NCBI GenBank assembly: GCA_012523355.1
Contig: JAAYIR010000118.1
Span: 1 to 33,060, forward strand
DNA length: 33,060 bases
Direction: 5' to 3'
Source: a candidate division WS1 bacterium
GTDB lineage: Bacteria; Armatimonadota; Zipacnadia; Zipacnadales; Zipacnadaceae
Each line of letters starts with the position of its first letter. The stretch's first letter is position 1. The notes under the pieces are model-generated. The model ran no database searches, was not told the origin of the DNA, and saw nothing but the letters and a program-made list of their open reading frames with translations. The translations under genes were made by a program, and so were the position numbers. This document shows, in pieces, positions 8,062-15,464 of the stretch.

Positions 8062-9131
8062 GGCAAGAGGCTCCCCACCCGGTGCGCCGGGGAAGTCGGC
8101 AGGTCCGGATCGGCAGCGTGCTCCTGGGAGGCGGAGCGCCGGTCTCCGTCCAGACGATGACCAAGACCGACACCGCCGACGCGGAGGCCACGCTGGCCCA
8201 GATTCGCTCGGTAGCTGGCGCTGGTGCGGACCTGGTGCGCGTGGCGGTGCCGCGTGCGGAGGTTCTATCGGCCTTCGAGAGGATCTGTGCCGATTCCCCC
8301 CTGCCCGTGATCGCCGACATTCACTTCGACTACCGCCTGGCCATTGAGTCCGCGCAGCGCGGGGCGGCCAAGCTGCGCATAAACCCCGGCAACCTCGGCG
8401 GGCCCCAGCGTCTGGCCCAGGTCCTGGAAGCTGCGGCAGAGGCCCAGATTCCAGTGCGTATCGGGGTTAACGCCGGGTCGCTGCCCACTGATCTTCTCGA
8501 ACGGCACGGCGGTCCGAGTGCCCAGGCCATGACTGAAGCCGCCCTGCGCATGATTGCGGAGGCGGAGGCGCTGGGTTTTCGCGATCTAGTGTGCTCGCTC
8601 AAGGCCTCGGACGTGCCCCGAACCGTGGCCGCCAACCGTGCCTTCACGACCCAGAGCGAGGTGCCCCTGCATCTCGGCATCACGGAGGCCGGCATGGGTA
8701 CAGAGGCGCTAGTGCGCTCCGCCGTGGGCATTGGCACTCTCCTCGCTGAAGGGATCGGTGATACTCTTCGCGTTTCGCTCACCGCGGATCCCGCCGAGGA
8801 AGTCCAGGCCGGACGCCAGATCCTGCAGTCCCTGGAGCTGCTCCCAGGACCACACCTGGTCTCCTGTCCCACTTGCGGTCGCTGCCAGACGGACCTGCGA
8901 CCTCTGGTGCAGGAGGTGCGCGAGGCGTTGCAGGGAATCCCCCAGCCGCTAGTGGTGGCCGTCATGGGCTGCGAGGTCAACGGTCCTGGCGAAGCGCGGC
9001 ACGCCGACATAGGAATCGCCTGCGGCAGACAATATGCCGCGTTGTTCCGCGCCGGAGAGATGATCCGCCGTGTACCTCTGGCCGACGCTGCGAACGCCTT
9101 GTGCGAGGAGATCAAGCGTCTCACTACCTGA
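8058..9131 (+). CDS. ispG: 4-hydroxy-3-methylbut-2-enyl diphosphate synthase
   Basis: Iron-sulfur enzyme reducing ME-cPP to HMBPP in the MEP pathway; cytoplasmic. The product has 357 residues, the usual bacterial length without the plant-type insertion. The N-terminal TIM-barrel part shows V-Q-T-M-T-K-T-D-T-A-D, V-I-A-D-I-H-F-D-Y and L-R-I-N-P-G-N. The C-terminal cluster-binding part shows S-C-P-T-C-G-R-C and M-G-C-E-V-N-G-P-G-E, which supply the three cysteines and one glutamate that bind the [4Fe-4S] cluster in this family. The start codon overlaps the rseP stop by four bases, indicating co-translation. An older name for the gene is gcpE. Confidence 0.96.
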   Translation: MRQEAPHPVRRGSRQVRIGSVLLGGGAPVSVQTMTKTDTADAEATLAQIRSVAGAGADLVRVAVPRAEVLSAFERICADSPLPVIADIHFDYRLAIESAQRGAAKLRINPGNLGGPQRLAQVLEAAAEAQIPVRIGVNAGSLPTDLLERHGGPSAQAMTEAALRMIAEAEALGFRDLVCSLKASDVPRTVAANRAFTTQSEVPLHLGITEAGMGTEALVRSAVGIGTLLAEGIGDTLRVSLTADPAEEVQAGRQILQSLELLPGPHLVSCPTCGRCQTDLRPLVQEVREALQGIPQPLVVAVMGCEVNGPGEARHADIGIACGRQYAALFRAGEMIRRVPLADAANALCEEIKRLTT

Positions 9132-9183
9132 ACCATACAGCCACTTGACAGCTTGCGGTCCTGGGTTCCTGACTTCTACGTCT

Positions 9184-9816
9184 ATGCTCGAAGCCATCCT
9201 GACCTATCTGAACTTCTACCCAAACTTCCTGCGACAGATCCCCACCGGCTGGTGGATGGTGCTGGGTGTGCTGGCGCTGTGGCGGGCCGTGCTGAGCTGG
9301 CGCATTTATATTCAGACGGGCCTGCGCTGCTATGTTTTCGGGACGGTAGCTGCGGGGCTGGCGGCGATGGGGTTCTTCACAGCACCGATCGGGCATACCG
9401 TGCTGCAGCTCGTGATGCTTTCCGCCCCCTTACTGACGGCCGCTTTTGTGATCGGCAGTATCAGTGATGCGCGAAGCTGGTTCTCTGACGAGGCTGCGGA
9501 CAAGTACTGGCTCCTGCGCCACGGCAGCCTCCCCCTGCGCCTGTGGGGCCAGGTACCCAAGAGCTTCCAGCGACGGCCGGGTCCCGGCGCCACGCGCCAA
9601 CAAGCGGTCAAGGTCTCCGTGCTCACGCTGTTGTTCATGGGTTTCACACACTATGCGGTCTGTCAGACCTCACTGGGCGCCCTGTCTCCACGCTCGCTAC
9701 TCATTATCACGGTCGCCGTAGCCATGGCCTCCTTCCACGCTGTCATGCTCGGCCTCTTCGGTCTCCTGTATGGCACGTCAGTGCGCCGTGTCCGGCAACC
9801 CAAAGCCGGGTGCTGA
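9184..9816 (+). CDS. Hypothetical inner-membrane protein
   Basis: Not recognised as a known family. ATG 9184 gives 210 residues with about five hydrophobic segments, near residues 22-38, 47-65, 70-90, 140-160 and 175-195. A more hydrophilic stretch at about 93-137 contains W-F-S-D-E-A-A-D-K-Y-W-L-L-R-H. I chose this start because it begins just before the first helix and lies outside ispG; no Shine-Dalgarno sequence is apparent. The reading frame continues upstream into ispG, so a longer form is possible but unlikely. It follows ispG by 52 bases and may be read from the same transcript. Nothing in it suggests a reaction. Confidence 0.55.
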   Translation: MLEAILTYLNFYPNFLRQIPTGWWMVLGVLALWRAVLSWRIYIQTGLRCYVFGTVAAGLAAMGFFTAPIGHTVLQLVMLSAPLLTAAFVIGSISDARSWFSDEAADKYWLLRHGSLPLRLWGQVPKSFQRRPGPGATRQQAVKVSVLTLLFMGFTHYAVCQTSLGALSPRSLLIITVAVAMASFHAVMLGLFGLLYGTSVRRVRQPKAGC

Positions 9817-9918
9817 GTCCCGCCTGCGCTACCTAATGCCAGTTCTTGCGAAAAGCAGGAGAGTCGTCACGCCTGGAGAAAGAGAAATCGCACTCAGCAA
9901 ACAGGAGGAGATGTGACT

Positions 9919-11571
9919 ATGTCCTGGCAACGACTGCAGTTCGTGGACAGGCCGCCTGGTCGTGCGAGTGTGGTGGCGTTAGGCCTCTGGGTTCTCGCCG
10001 TACTGGGCGGCTGCGCCGCCCAGGTTCAACAAGACCGTCCGGATCGCATATTTGACCTGGCCAAACCGGCCACCATTTGCGTGACCGGCCTCTATTCAGC
10101 GACCATCATCGTCCCGGAGGCTGACTTCCCGGAAGCGAAGATTAACCTCTTCCAGTCACGTCTCCTTCAGCGGGTCCAGGCCTCGAACCTGGACCTCACC
10201 GATGAACACGCCGTAGTAGAGGCTGCCATCCGCGAGCTCGCCGACAATGTCTTGGACTATCTGGTACCCACCGACGAGACTCGAGAATTCCACCCCCAGA
10301 TCTCCAGCTTCGGTAGCGGCTTCTTCGTAACGCCCGACGGCTACGCGGTGACCAATGCTCACGTGGTCGTCCCCAATGAAGAGGAGATGAAGCTGGAGTT
10401 TGCCAATGATGTCCTCAAGACGCTGATCCAACAGGATATCAAAGACCTGAAGGAAGAACTTGGCGGACATGTCACTGGCGAGATGGAGGACAGGCTGATT
10501 CTGGCGGCCAAAGACTGGTATGTCCACTACATGGAGATCGGCAAGTTGGAGAAGAAGTATTACCTCCTGCCGGGTGTTGCGGTAAGCGGAGAGGACGCCG
10601 AGAAGAAGGGTTTGTTGGCAGAGATCGTCAAGGCCGGCGATCTCTCCGAGGGCAACGAGAAGGATGTGGCAATCCTCAAGGTGGAGGGTAAGCATTTGCC
10701 CACTCTGCCTCTCGGCGATGATACCTCGATGCGGGTTGGCGACAAGATCTACGCCATCGGTTACCCCTTCGCCAGCACCTTTGCGCCCTGGCTGAAGAAG
10801 TCCGAGCCGATTGAGCCGAACTTCACCTCTGGATCGCTCACCTCGCGCAAGAAGATGGAGGGAGGCTGGGAGGTACTTCAGACCGACGTCACTTTCACGC
10901 ACGGCAACAGCGGCGGGCCGGCACTCGACCACAAGGGGCGCGTGATCGGCCTCACGACCTGGACTGTGGCCGAGACCCAGGCCAACGCGCAAGGACAAGT
11001 GGAGGAGAGAGAGCTCCCCGGTCAGAACCAACTGGTACCCGTTACCGTCGTCAGGCAATTCCTGGATCAGGCCAGTGTGGAGCCCTCTCAGGGCCTGGTG
11101 ACCCGGCTGTGGACGCAGGCCATGGACAAGATGGCCATCCACCACTATCGGCCGGCGGTGCGTCTGCTCACCCAGATCAAGAACACGGCCCCGGATACGC
11201 CCTGGGTGGATGATTATCTCTCGGCCTCGCAATCGGCCATCAACGAGGGCAAGGATAAGAGCTGGCAGGCGTGGCTGCCGGCATTTCTCGGCGTGCCCCT
11301 AGTCGTCATTGCTGGCATCATCCTGGCAGTAGTTCTGGTGTCGAGAAGCGGACGGCGTACCGCCAAGGCACAGATGACCGGATGGCAGTCCCCTCCGGCT
11401 ATGCCGCCCACGGCGCCGCCCGGCCAGCCCGCGGCACCACCCGCACCCACGCCACCGTCCAGTCCTCCACCAGCACCTCGCCCACCGGCACAGACCGCAC
11501 CTCCACAGGCTGCCCCTCCACCACAGCAGCAGCCTCCGGCGCCCCCTCCGCCGCCTCCCCCGCCGGGCTAG
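9919..11571 (+). CDS. Trypsin-like serine protease with lipobox, C-terminal membrane helix and proline-rich tail
   Basis: The start is ATG 9919, ten bases after AGGAGG; the product has 550 residues. It begins with a basic N-terminus and hydrophobic segment ending V-L-G-G-C, a plausible lipobox with Cys32 as the acylated residue. The HtrA/trypsin-like fold shows all three catalytic positions: T-N-A-H-V-V (His148), K-D-V-A-I-L-K-V (Asp249) and T-H-G-N-S-G-G-P-A (Ser331). About 75 charged residues are inserted between the His and Asp motifs (150-240). No PDZ domain follows. A helical segment (395-450) leads to a membrane helix at about 453-474 and a tail of some 70 residues rich in Pro, Ala and Gln. 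It probably acts at the envelope; the substrate is unknown. Confidence 0.75.
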   Translation: MSWQRLQFVDRPPGRASVVALGLWVLAVLGGCAAQVQQDRPDRIFDLAKPATICVTGLYSATIIVPEADFPEAKINLFQSRLLQRVQASNLDLTDEHAVVEAAIRELADNVLDYLVPTDETREFHPQISSFGSGFFVTPDGYAVTNAHVVVPNEEEMKLEFANDVLKTLIQQDIKDLKEELGGHVTGEMEDRLILAAKDWYVHYMEIGKLEKKYYLLPGVAVSGEDAEKKGLLAEIVKAGDLSEGNEKDVAILKVEGKHLPTLPLGDDTSMRVGDKIYAIGYPFASTFAPWLKKSEPIEPNFTSGSLTSRKKMEGGWEVLQTDVTFTHGNSGGPALDHKGRVIGLTTWTVAETQANAQGQVEERELPGQNQLVPVTVVRQFLDQASVEPSQGLVTRLWTQAMDKMAIHHYRPAVRLLTQIKNTAPDTPWVDDYLSASQSAINEGKDKSWQAWLPAFLGVPLVVIAGIILAVVLVSRSGRRTAKAQMTGWQSPPAMPPTAPPGQPAAPPAPTPPSSPPPAPRPPAQTAPPQAAPPPQQQPPAPPPPPPPPG

Positions 11572-11616
11572 CTGCGGAGCATGGCGCGCGACCGCGCACA
11601 TAGAGATGAAACAGTT

Positions 11617-11657
11617 GGCCGGTCCCCTGCGAGCTCTCACCCGCTCGGGGGCCGGCC
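11617..11657. terminator. Long hairpin between convergent genes, possible bidirectional terminator
   Basis: Paired blocks are GGCCGG (11617-11622) with CCGGCC (11652-11657), CCCC (11624-11627) with GGGG (11648-11651), and CGAGC (11630-11634) with GCTCG (11643-11647). One-base and two-base bulges separate the blocks, and the loop has eight bases. It sits between the protease stop at 11571 and the end of the opposing lipoprotein gene at 11698. Neither side carries a proper T-run, so Rho-independent activity is uncertain. Confidence 0.45.
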
Positions 11658-11697
11658 ATATGTTGCTCTCGATTGCCTTGTCTCGCCAGGCCTCGGC

Positions 11698-12207
11698 CTA
11701 TTTGACCGTCAGGTCCACGGCGTCAATCTCCGCCTCCTCCACCAGGATCAGGACCTTGTAGGAGCCCCGGGGCCACCCGGCAGTCGGAGCGCTGAAGGTA
11801 AAGTGCGCATTCGTCTCTTCACTCGGGGCTGTGATATCGGTGGCCAGGACCTCCGTGTCCGTGATCTTCTCTCCCTCGCTGGAGGTCACGTCCACCGCTA
11901 TCAGCTTGCCGGTGATCTTCTGGCCTTCCTTCAACCCGCTGATATCGGCAGATACGTGCATGGCTTCGGTCTCGGGCGTGAACTCCGCCGTCTTGCTGGT
12001 TATCTCCTTATTCTCTTCATCGTACTTGTCCCCGGTCTGTAGCATGACCACCTTGGGGCCTGTGTCAGCAGTCGGCTGGGGCGCCTCAGGGGCAGGAGCC
12101 ACTGCTGTTGTCTCCTCTTCCTCAACGCTGGGCGTGCCACACTGAACAGAGCAACCAGCCAACGCTAGTACCACGAACAAGACCAGCAACAGACTCAACG
12201 TCTTCAT
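11698..12207 (-). CDS. Small secreted lipoprotein, hypothetical
   Basis: ATG 12207 is preceded by AGGGAGGG at good spacing and yields 169 residues. The N-terminus is a classical lipoprotein signal: M-K-T, a leucine/valine-rich core, then L-A-G-C with Cys19 as the acylation site. A proline- and alanine-rich linker follows (about 28-48), then a compact domain of about 115 residues. That domain contains H-V-S-A-D-I-S-G-L-K-E-G-Q-K-I and ends with a G-S-Y-K-V-L-I-L-V-E-E-A segment, a pattern like a small beta-sandwich that binds or modulates rather than an enzyme. No family is recognised with confidence. It is convergent with the neighbouring protease gene and divergent from proS. Confidence 0.75.
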   Translation of the reverse strand: MKTLSLLLVLFVVLALAGCSVQCGTPSVEEEETTAVAPAPEAPQPTADTGPKVVMLQTGDKYDEENKEITSKTAEFTPETEAMHVSADISGLKEGQKITGKLIAVDVTSSEGEKITDTEVLATDITAPSEETNAHFTFSAPTAGWPRGSYKVLILVEEAEIDAVDLTVK

Positions 12208-12290
12208 GACCGACCCTCCCTGACAAGCTCTAGGATAGTTGCACTCTGGTGTAACCTTCGTGCTTACCCCGCCATAGTCCTGCTGCGCTG

Positions 12291-12317
12291 GCGACAAAAC
12301 GACCTTTCGGCTATAAT
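12291..12317 (+). promoter_or_regulatory. Candidate promoter for proS with perfect -10
   Basis: A perfect TATAAT lies at 12312-12317 in the divergent gap. The -35 is weak: GCGACA at 12291-12296 with a short 15-base spacer. A transcript would start near 12324, about 80 bases before the proS GTG. Confidence 0.45.
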
Positions 12318-12403
12318 ACCAATTCTGAGGCGTGTGGGCTGCCAGCGCCAGTGCTGCTGCCGTCCGTATCTCATTACCCGATGTCATTCCCTGGAGGTCC
12401 GTT

Positions 12404-14116
12404 GTGAAGGCTTCTCAATACTACTTCCCCACCCTGCGCCAAGCCCCGGCGGAGGCCGAGATCCCCAGCCATCGTCTGCTCCTGCGCGGTGGCTTCATTC
12501 GTCCGCTGTCGGCTGGCATCTTCTCCTTTCTGCCCCTGGGTCTGAGAGTGCTCCGCAAGGTTGAGAATGTCATCCGCGAAGAGATGGGGGCCGCAGGCGC
12601 TCTGGAGGTATTCCTACCGGTACTGCATCCCCGCGAGCTATGGGAGCGCACAGGGCGCTGGGACAGCTTCCAGCCCACCCCCCTGCGTACCCAGGACCGC
12701 AACGAGCGCGTGTTCCTGCTGGGCCCTACACATGAGGAGGTCATTACAGACCTGGTCGCCCGCGACCTGACCTCCTACAAGCAGGTGCCACTAACCTTGT
12801 ACCAGATCCAGACCAAGTTCCGCGACGAGATTCGTCCACGTGGTGGGCTGATTCGAGTCAAGGAATTCACCATGAAGGATGCGTACTCGTTCGACCTAAA
12901 CCGCGAGGGCCTCGACCACTCTTACCAGGCCATGTACGACGCCTATGTGCGCATCTTCCAGCGTCTGGAGCTCCCGGTGGTAGTGGTGGAGGCAGAGGCA
13001 GGCTCCATGGGCGGGCATGACACGCGTGAGTTTATGGTGCTTAATGAATCCGGCGAGGACACCATCTTCATCTGCGACACCTGCGGATACTCCGCCAATG
13101 TCGAGTGCGCCCAGCCCGCCGCCCCCCCTGGCGCCAGGTCACATGATTCCGGCGACGGCCCGCAACTGGCGCAAACCCCGAACGCACGAACCATCGATCA
13201 GGTCTGTGCCCAACTCAAGACCACCCCCGACCGTCTCATCAAGACGCTTCTCTACCGGGCTGACGGTGGTTTCGTCGCCGCTCTGATCCGGGGTGACCGT
13301 GACCTCAACGAGTTCAAACTCAGGGGATACTTGGGCACCGAGCAGCTCACCATGGCCACGCCGGAGGAGATATTGCAGGTTACCGGCGCCCCGGTGGGTT
13401 TCAGCGGTCCCGTCGGTCTTCCGGAAGAGGTTCGCATAGTGGCCGACTGCGAAATCCAGGCCATGGCTGAGGCCGTAGTGGGAGCTAATCGCGCCGACGC
13501 CCATCTGCTCGGAGTACGTGTGGGAGTGGATTTCCAGCCGGCTGAGTATGTGGATCTGCGCGAGGCGCGGCACGGCGATCCTTGCGGCAAATGTTCCCGG
13601 GGCACACTTCAGGCGCACCGGGCCATCGAGGTGGGCCACGTCTTCAAGCTGGGGACCAAGTACTCCGCCGCTCTCGACGCGATCGTGGACGATGAACAGG
13701 GCCAACAACAGCCGCTGGTCATGGGCTGCTACGGCATTGGGGTAAGTCGTATCGTCGCCGCTCTGGTGGAGGCCCACCATGATGACAACGGCATCTCCTG
13801 GCCGGCCACCGCTGCCCCTTTCCAGGTGGCCGTCCTGCTACTCGACCCCGACCAGCCGGAGCCAAGGGCGATCGCCGAAAAGCTGGTAGCCGCCCTGGAG
13901 GCCGCAGGGCTGGAGGCCATCCTGGATGACCGGGCCGAGCGTCCCGGCGTCAAGTTCAAGGACGCTGATCTCATCGGTTACCCGCTACGAGCGGTTATAG
14001 GCAGGAGAACCGCGGAGAGCGGCGAAATTGAACTACGGCGACGGCGCGATGCCCAGGAGCAAGTGGTTAGCGCTGACCAAGCGGTGGGGACAGCACGGGC
14101 CATGCTGGCTAGTTGA
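12404..14116 (+). CDS. proS: Prolyl-tRNA synthetase, bacterial type with INS domain
   Basis: Charges tRNA-Pro with proline using ATP; cytoplasmic class II synthetase. I chose GTG 12404 because GGAGG lies at 12393-12397 with a six-base spacer and the product then starts M-K-A-S-Q-Y, as family members do. The product has 570 residues. The class II core shows F-L-P-L-G-L-R-V-L-R-K near residue 42, F-L-L-G-P-T-H-E-E-V-I-T (104-115) and R-D-E-I-R-P-R-G-G (140-148), then K-E-F-T-M-K-D-A-Y-S-F. An editing (INS) domain occupies roughly 225-400. Cysteine pairs at C-D-T-C-G and C-G-K-C flank it. G-C-Y-G-I-G-V-S-R is motif 3, followed by the anticodon-binding domain. Confidence 0.96.
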   Translation: MKASQYYFPTLRQAPAEAEIPSHRLLLRGGFIRPLSAGIFSFLPLGLRVLRKVENVIREEMGAAGALEVFLPVLHPRELWERTGRWDSFQPTPLRTQDRNERVFLLGPTHEEVITDLVARDLTSYKQVPLTLYQIQTKFRDEIRPRGGLIRVKEFTMKDAYSFDLNREGLDHSYQAMYDAYVRIFQRLELPVVVVEAEAGSMGGHDTREFMVLNESGEDTIFICDTCGYSANVECAQPAAPPGARSHDSGDGPQLAQTPNARTIDQVCAQLKTTPDRLIKTLLYRADGGFVAALIRGDRDLNEFKLRGYLGTEQLTMATPEEILQVTGAPVGFSGPVGLPEEVRIVADCEIQAMAEAVVGANRADAHLLGVRVGVDFQPAEYVDLREARHGDPCGKCSRGTLQAHRAIEVGHVFKLGTKYSAALDAIVDDEQGQQQPLVMGCYGIGVSRIVAALVEAHHDDNGISWPATAAPFQVAVLLLDPDQPEPRAIAEKLVAALEAAGLEAILDDRAERPGVKFKDADLIGYPLRAVIGRRTAESGEIELRRRRDAQEQVVSADQAVGTARAMLAS

Positions 14117-14131
14117 TTCCAGGCGTATCAC

Positions 14132-15037
14132 GTGTCGCAGTCGGCACAGACTCATCGTACCCCAGTGCTCATGCGAGAGAAGATCACCGGACCCATCCGT
14201 CAACCGGTAGTGGCTGGGCAGTTCTACGCGGGGACCGAGACCGAACTGCTCCAAGAGATCGAGGCTGCCTATCTGAGCGACCGCGGCCCGGGCCGCCTGC
14301 CCAAGGTTGATCCTGACGGTCCGCGGCAGATCCTGGGCCTGATCTGTCCCCATGCCGGCTACGTGTATTCCGGAGCGGTTGCCGCGACGGCCTATCTCGC
14401 GTTAGCCGCCGACGGTGTTCCGGAGGTGGTCGTGATCATCGGGCCTTCCCACCGATTGGGAGGCTTTTGGGCGGGCATACAAAGCGCCGGGGCCTGGCAC
14501 ACGCCGTTGGGTGAGGCCCAGATTGATGCGGAGGTGGCCCGGGACCTGCTCGCGCTTCTCCCCGAGCTCGTGGATGACGTGCGGGTCTTTTCCTACGAGC
14601 ATAGCCTGGAGGTCCAGGTCCCTTTGCTGCAGCACTTGTACGGTGAACGCCTGCGCATCGTGCCGCTCCTGATGGTCGAGTCCGGAGCGCCGGACGCCCG
14701 GCGGCTGGGAGAGGCCCTGGCCCAGGTGCTCACGGAACGCAACGCAGTGATCGTCGCCAGCACGGACATGACGCACCAGCGGCCAGCCGAAACCGCCCGC
14801 GGCCAGGACCTGGCCCTGGCCGAGTACATACGCAATCTGGATGCGGAGGGCCTACTGCAAGAGCGCGCGCGACGTAACATTTCCATGTGCGGATATGGTC
14901 CCACCGCGGCCATGCTCATCGCGGCTCAACAGTTAGGCGCCACGGGCGCAGAGATTCTGGCCTATCACCATTCGGGAGAGGTCGCTCCTATGCCCGAGGT
15001 GGTGGGGTATCTGGCGGCAGAAGTAGTCAGGAGTTAG
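14132..15037 (+). CDS. MEMO1/AmmeMemoRadiSam system protein B family
   Basis: The product has 301 residues from GTG 14132, which is 15 bases after the proS stop. ATG 14171 (288 residues) is an equally good candidate, since family similarity begins only at I-R-Q-P-V-V-A-G-Q-F-Y. Family motifs are P-H-A-G-Y-V-Y-S-G, G-P-S-H-R, Y-E-H-S-L-E-V-Q-V-P-L-L-Q, S-T-D-M-T-H and M-C-G-Y-G-P. Their His, Asp and Cys residues form the conserved pocket resembling that of extradiol dioxygenases. In many bacteria the partners are AmmeMemoRadiSam system protein A and a radical-SAM protein, neither of which is in this window. The biochemical function is not settled. The stop codon lies inside a 20-bp RNA stem. 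Confidence 0.88.
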   Translation: MSQSAQTHRTPVLMREKITGPIRQPVVAGQFYAGTETELLQEIEAAYLSDRGPGRLPKVDPDGPRQILGLICPHAGYVYSGAVAATAYLALAADGVPEVVVIIGPSHRLGGFWAGIQSAGAWHTPLGEAQIDAEVARDLLALLPELVDDVRVFSYEHSLEVQVPLLQHLYGERLRIVPLLMVESGAPDARRLGEALAQVLTERNAVIVASTDMTHQRPAETARGQDLALAEYIRNLDAEGLLQERARRNISMCGYGPTAAMLIAAQQLGATGAEILAYHHSGEVAPMPEVVGYLAAEVVRS

Positions 15038-15096
15038 GATCCAGACAATGGAATACCAGGGGTGGACTTGCACCCAGTCTGGATCCTGACTTCTGG
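15027..15096 (+). other. Large two-tier stem-loop after the MEMO gene
   Basis: Bases 15027-15046 pair with 15077-15096 over 20 bp, with three G-U wobbles (15035/15088, 15031/15092, 15027/15096) and no mismatch; the inner ten pairs are perfect. Within the 30-base loop, GGGTG (15060-15064) pairs with CACCC (15071-15075). The TAG of the upstream gene (15035-15037) lies inside the left arm. No T-run follows. The next gene's ribosome site (15123-15127) lies 27 bases downstream. Confidence 0.6.
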
Positions 15097-15135
15097 AGTT
15101 GACCATAGTTGAATCCCAATACGGAGGCTTCACAC

Positions 15136-15357
15136 ATGGCTGCATTCGAATATCGTATCGAACACCGTCCCGCAGGGACGCGCATGGGTCCCATGAACGA
15201 TCGCCTGGAGGGTCTCGTGGAGGAAGGCTGGGAGCCGATCATGATGGCCGGTGATAATGAGCTGTACATCATGATGCGCCGGCCCAAGCGGGAGGCGGGT
15301 CAGCCTGCGCGAGTTGCCGAGGCCACGGCCGCAGTACCCGTCGCGGATCAGCAGTAG
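15136..15357 (+). CDS. Small DUF4177-like protein
   Basis: The product has 73 residues from ATG 15136, with GGAGG eight bases upstream. The N-terminal half has the layout of DUF4177-type small proteins: an aromatic strand F-E-Y-R-I-E-H, then L-E-G-L-V-E-E-G-W-E-P-I, then Y-I-M-M-R-R-P. This predicts a small alpha/beta fold around the glycine-tryptophan turn. The last 23 residues are an Ala/Val-rich tail without structure signals. There is no signal peptide. No function is known for this family. It is separated from the MEMO gene by the large stem-loop and followed by larB after 107 bases. Confidence 0.7.
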   Translation: MAAFEYRIEHRPAGTRMGPMNDRLEGLVEEGWEPIMMAGDNELYIMMRRPKREAGQPARVAEATAAVPVADQQ

Positions 15358-15464
15358 TCAGCGACCATCCGCCCCTGTCCGAGCCTTTGTCGCCTGGCTG
15401 GCACGTCAGATTCGGCGACCTGGCGTATGACAACCTAACCGTCCAGTCTCACCTCTTCACCTCT

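Noticed and set aside
9145-9150. TTGACA as -35 of a promoter for the small membrane protein gene
   Set aside because: No -10-like hexamer lies at 16-19 bases; the spacing to any candidate is wrong.
10156-11232. Minus-strand frame of 358 codons across the lipobox protease
   Set aside because: Antisense to an intact catalytic triad; no start signals or domains.
12318-12330. 13-base direct repeat ACCAATTCTGAGG, also at 21086-21098
   Set aside because: A 13-mer recurring in 33 kb is expected several times by chance; the two contexts (after a -10 box, before a ribosome site) do not match.
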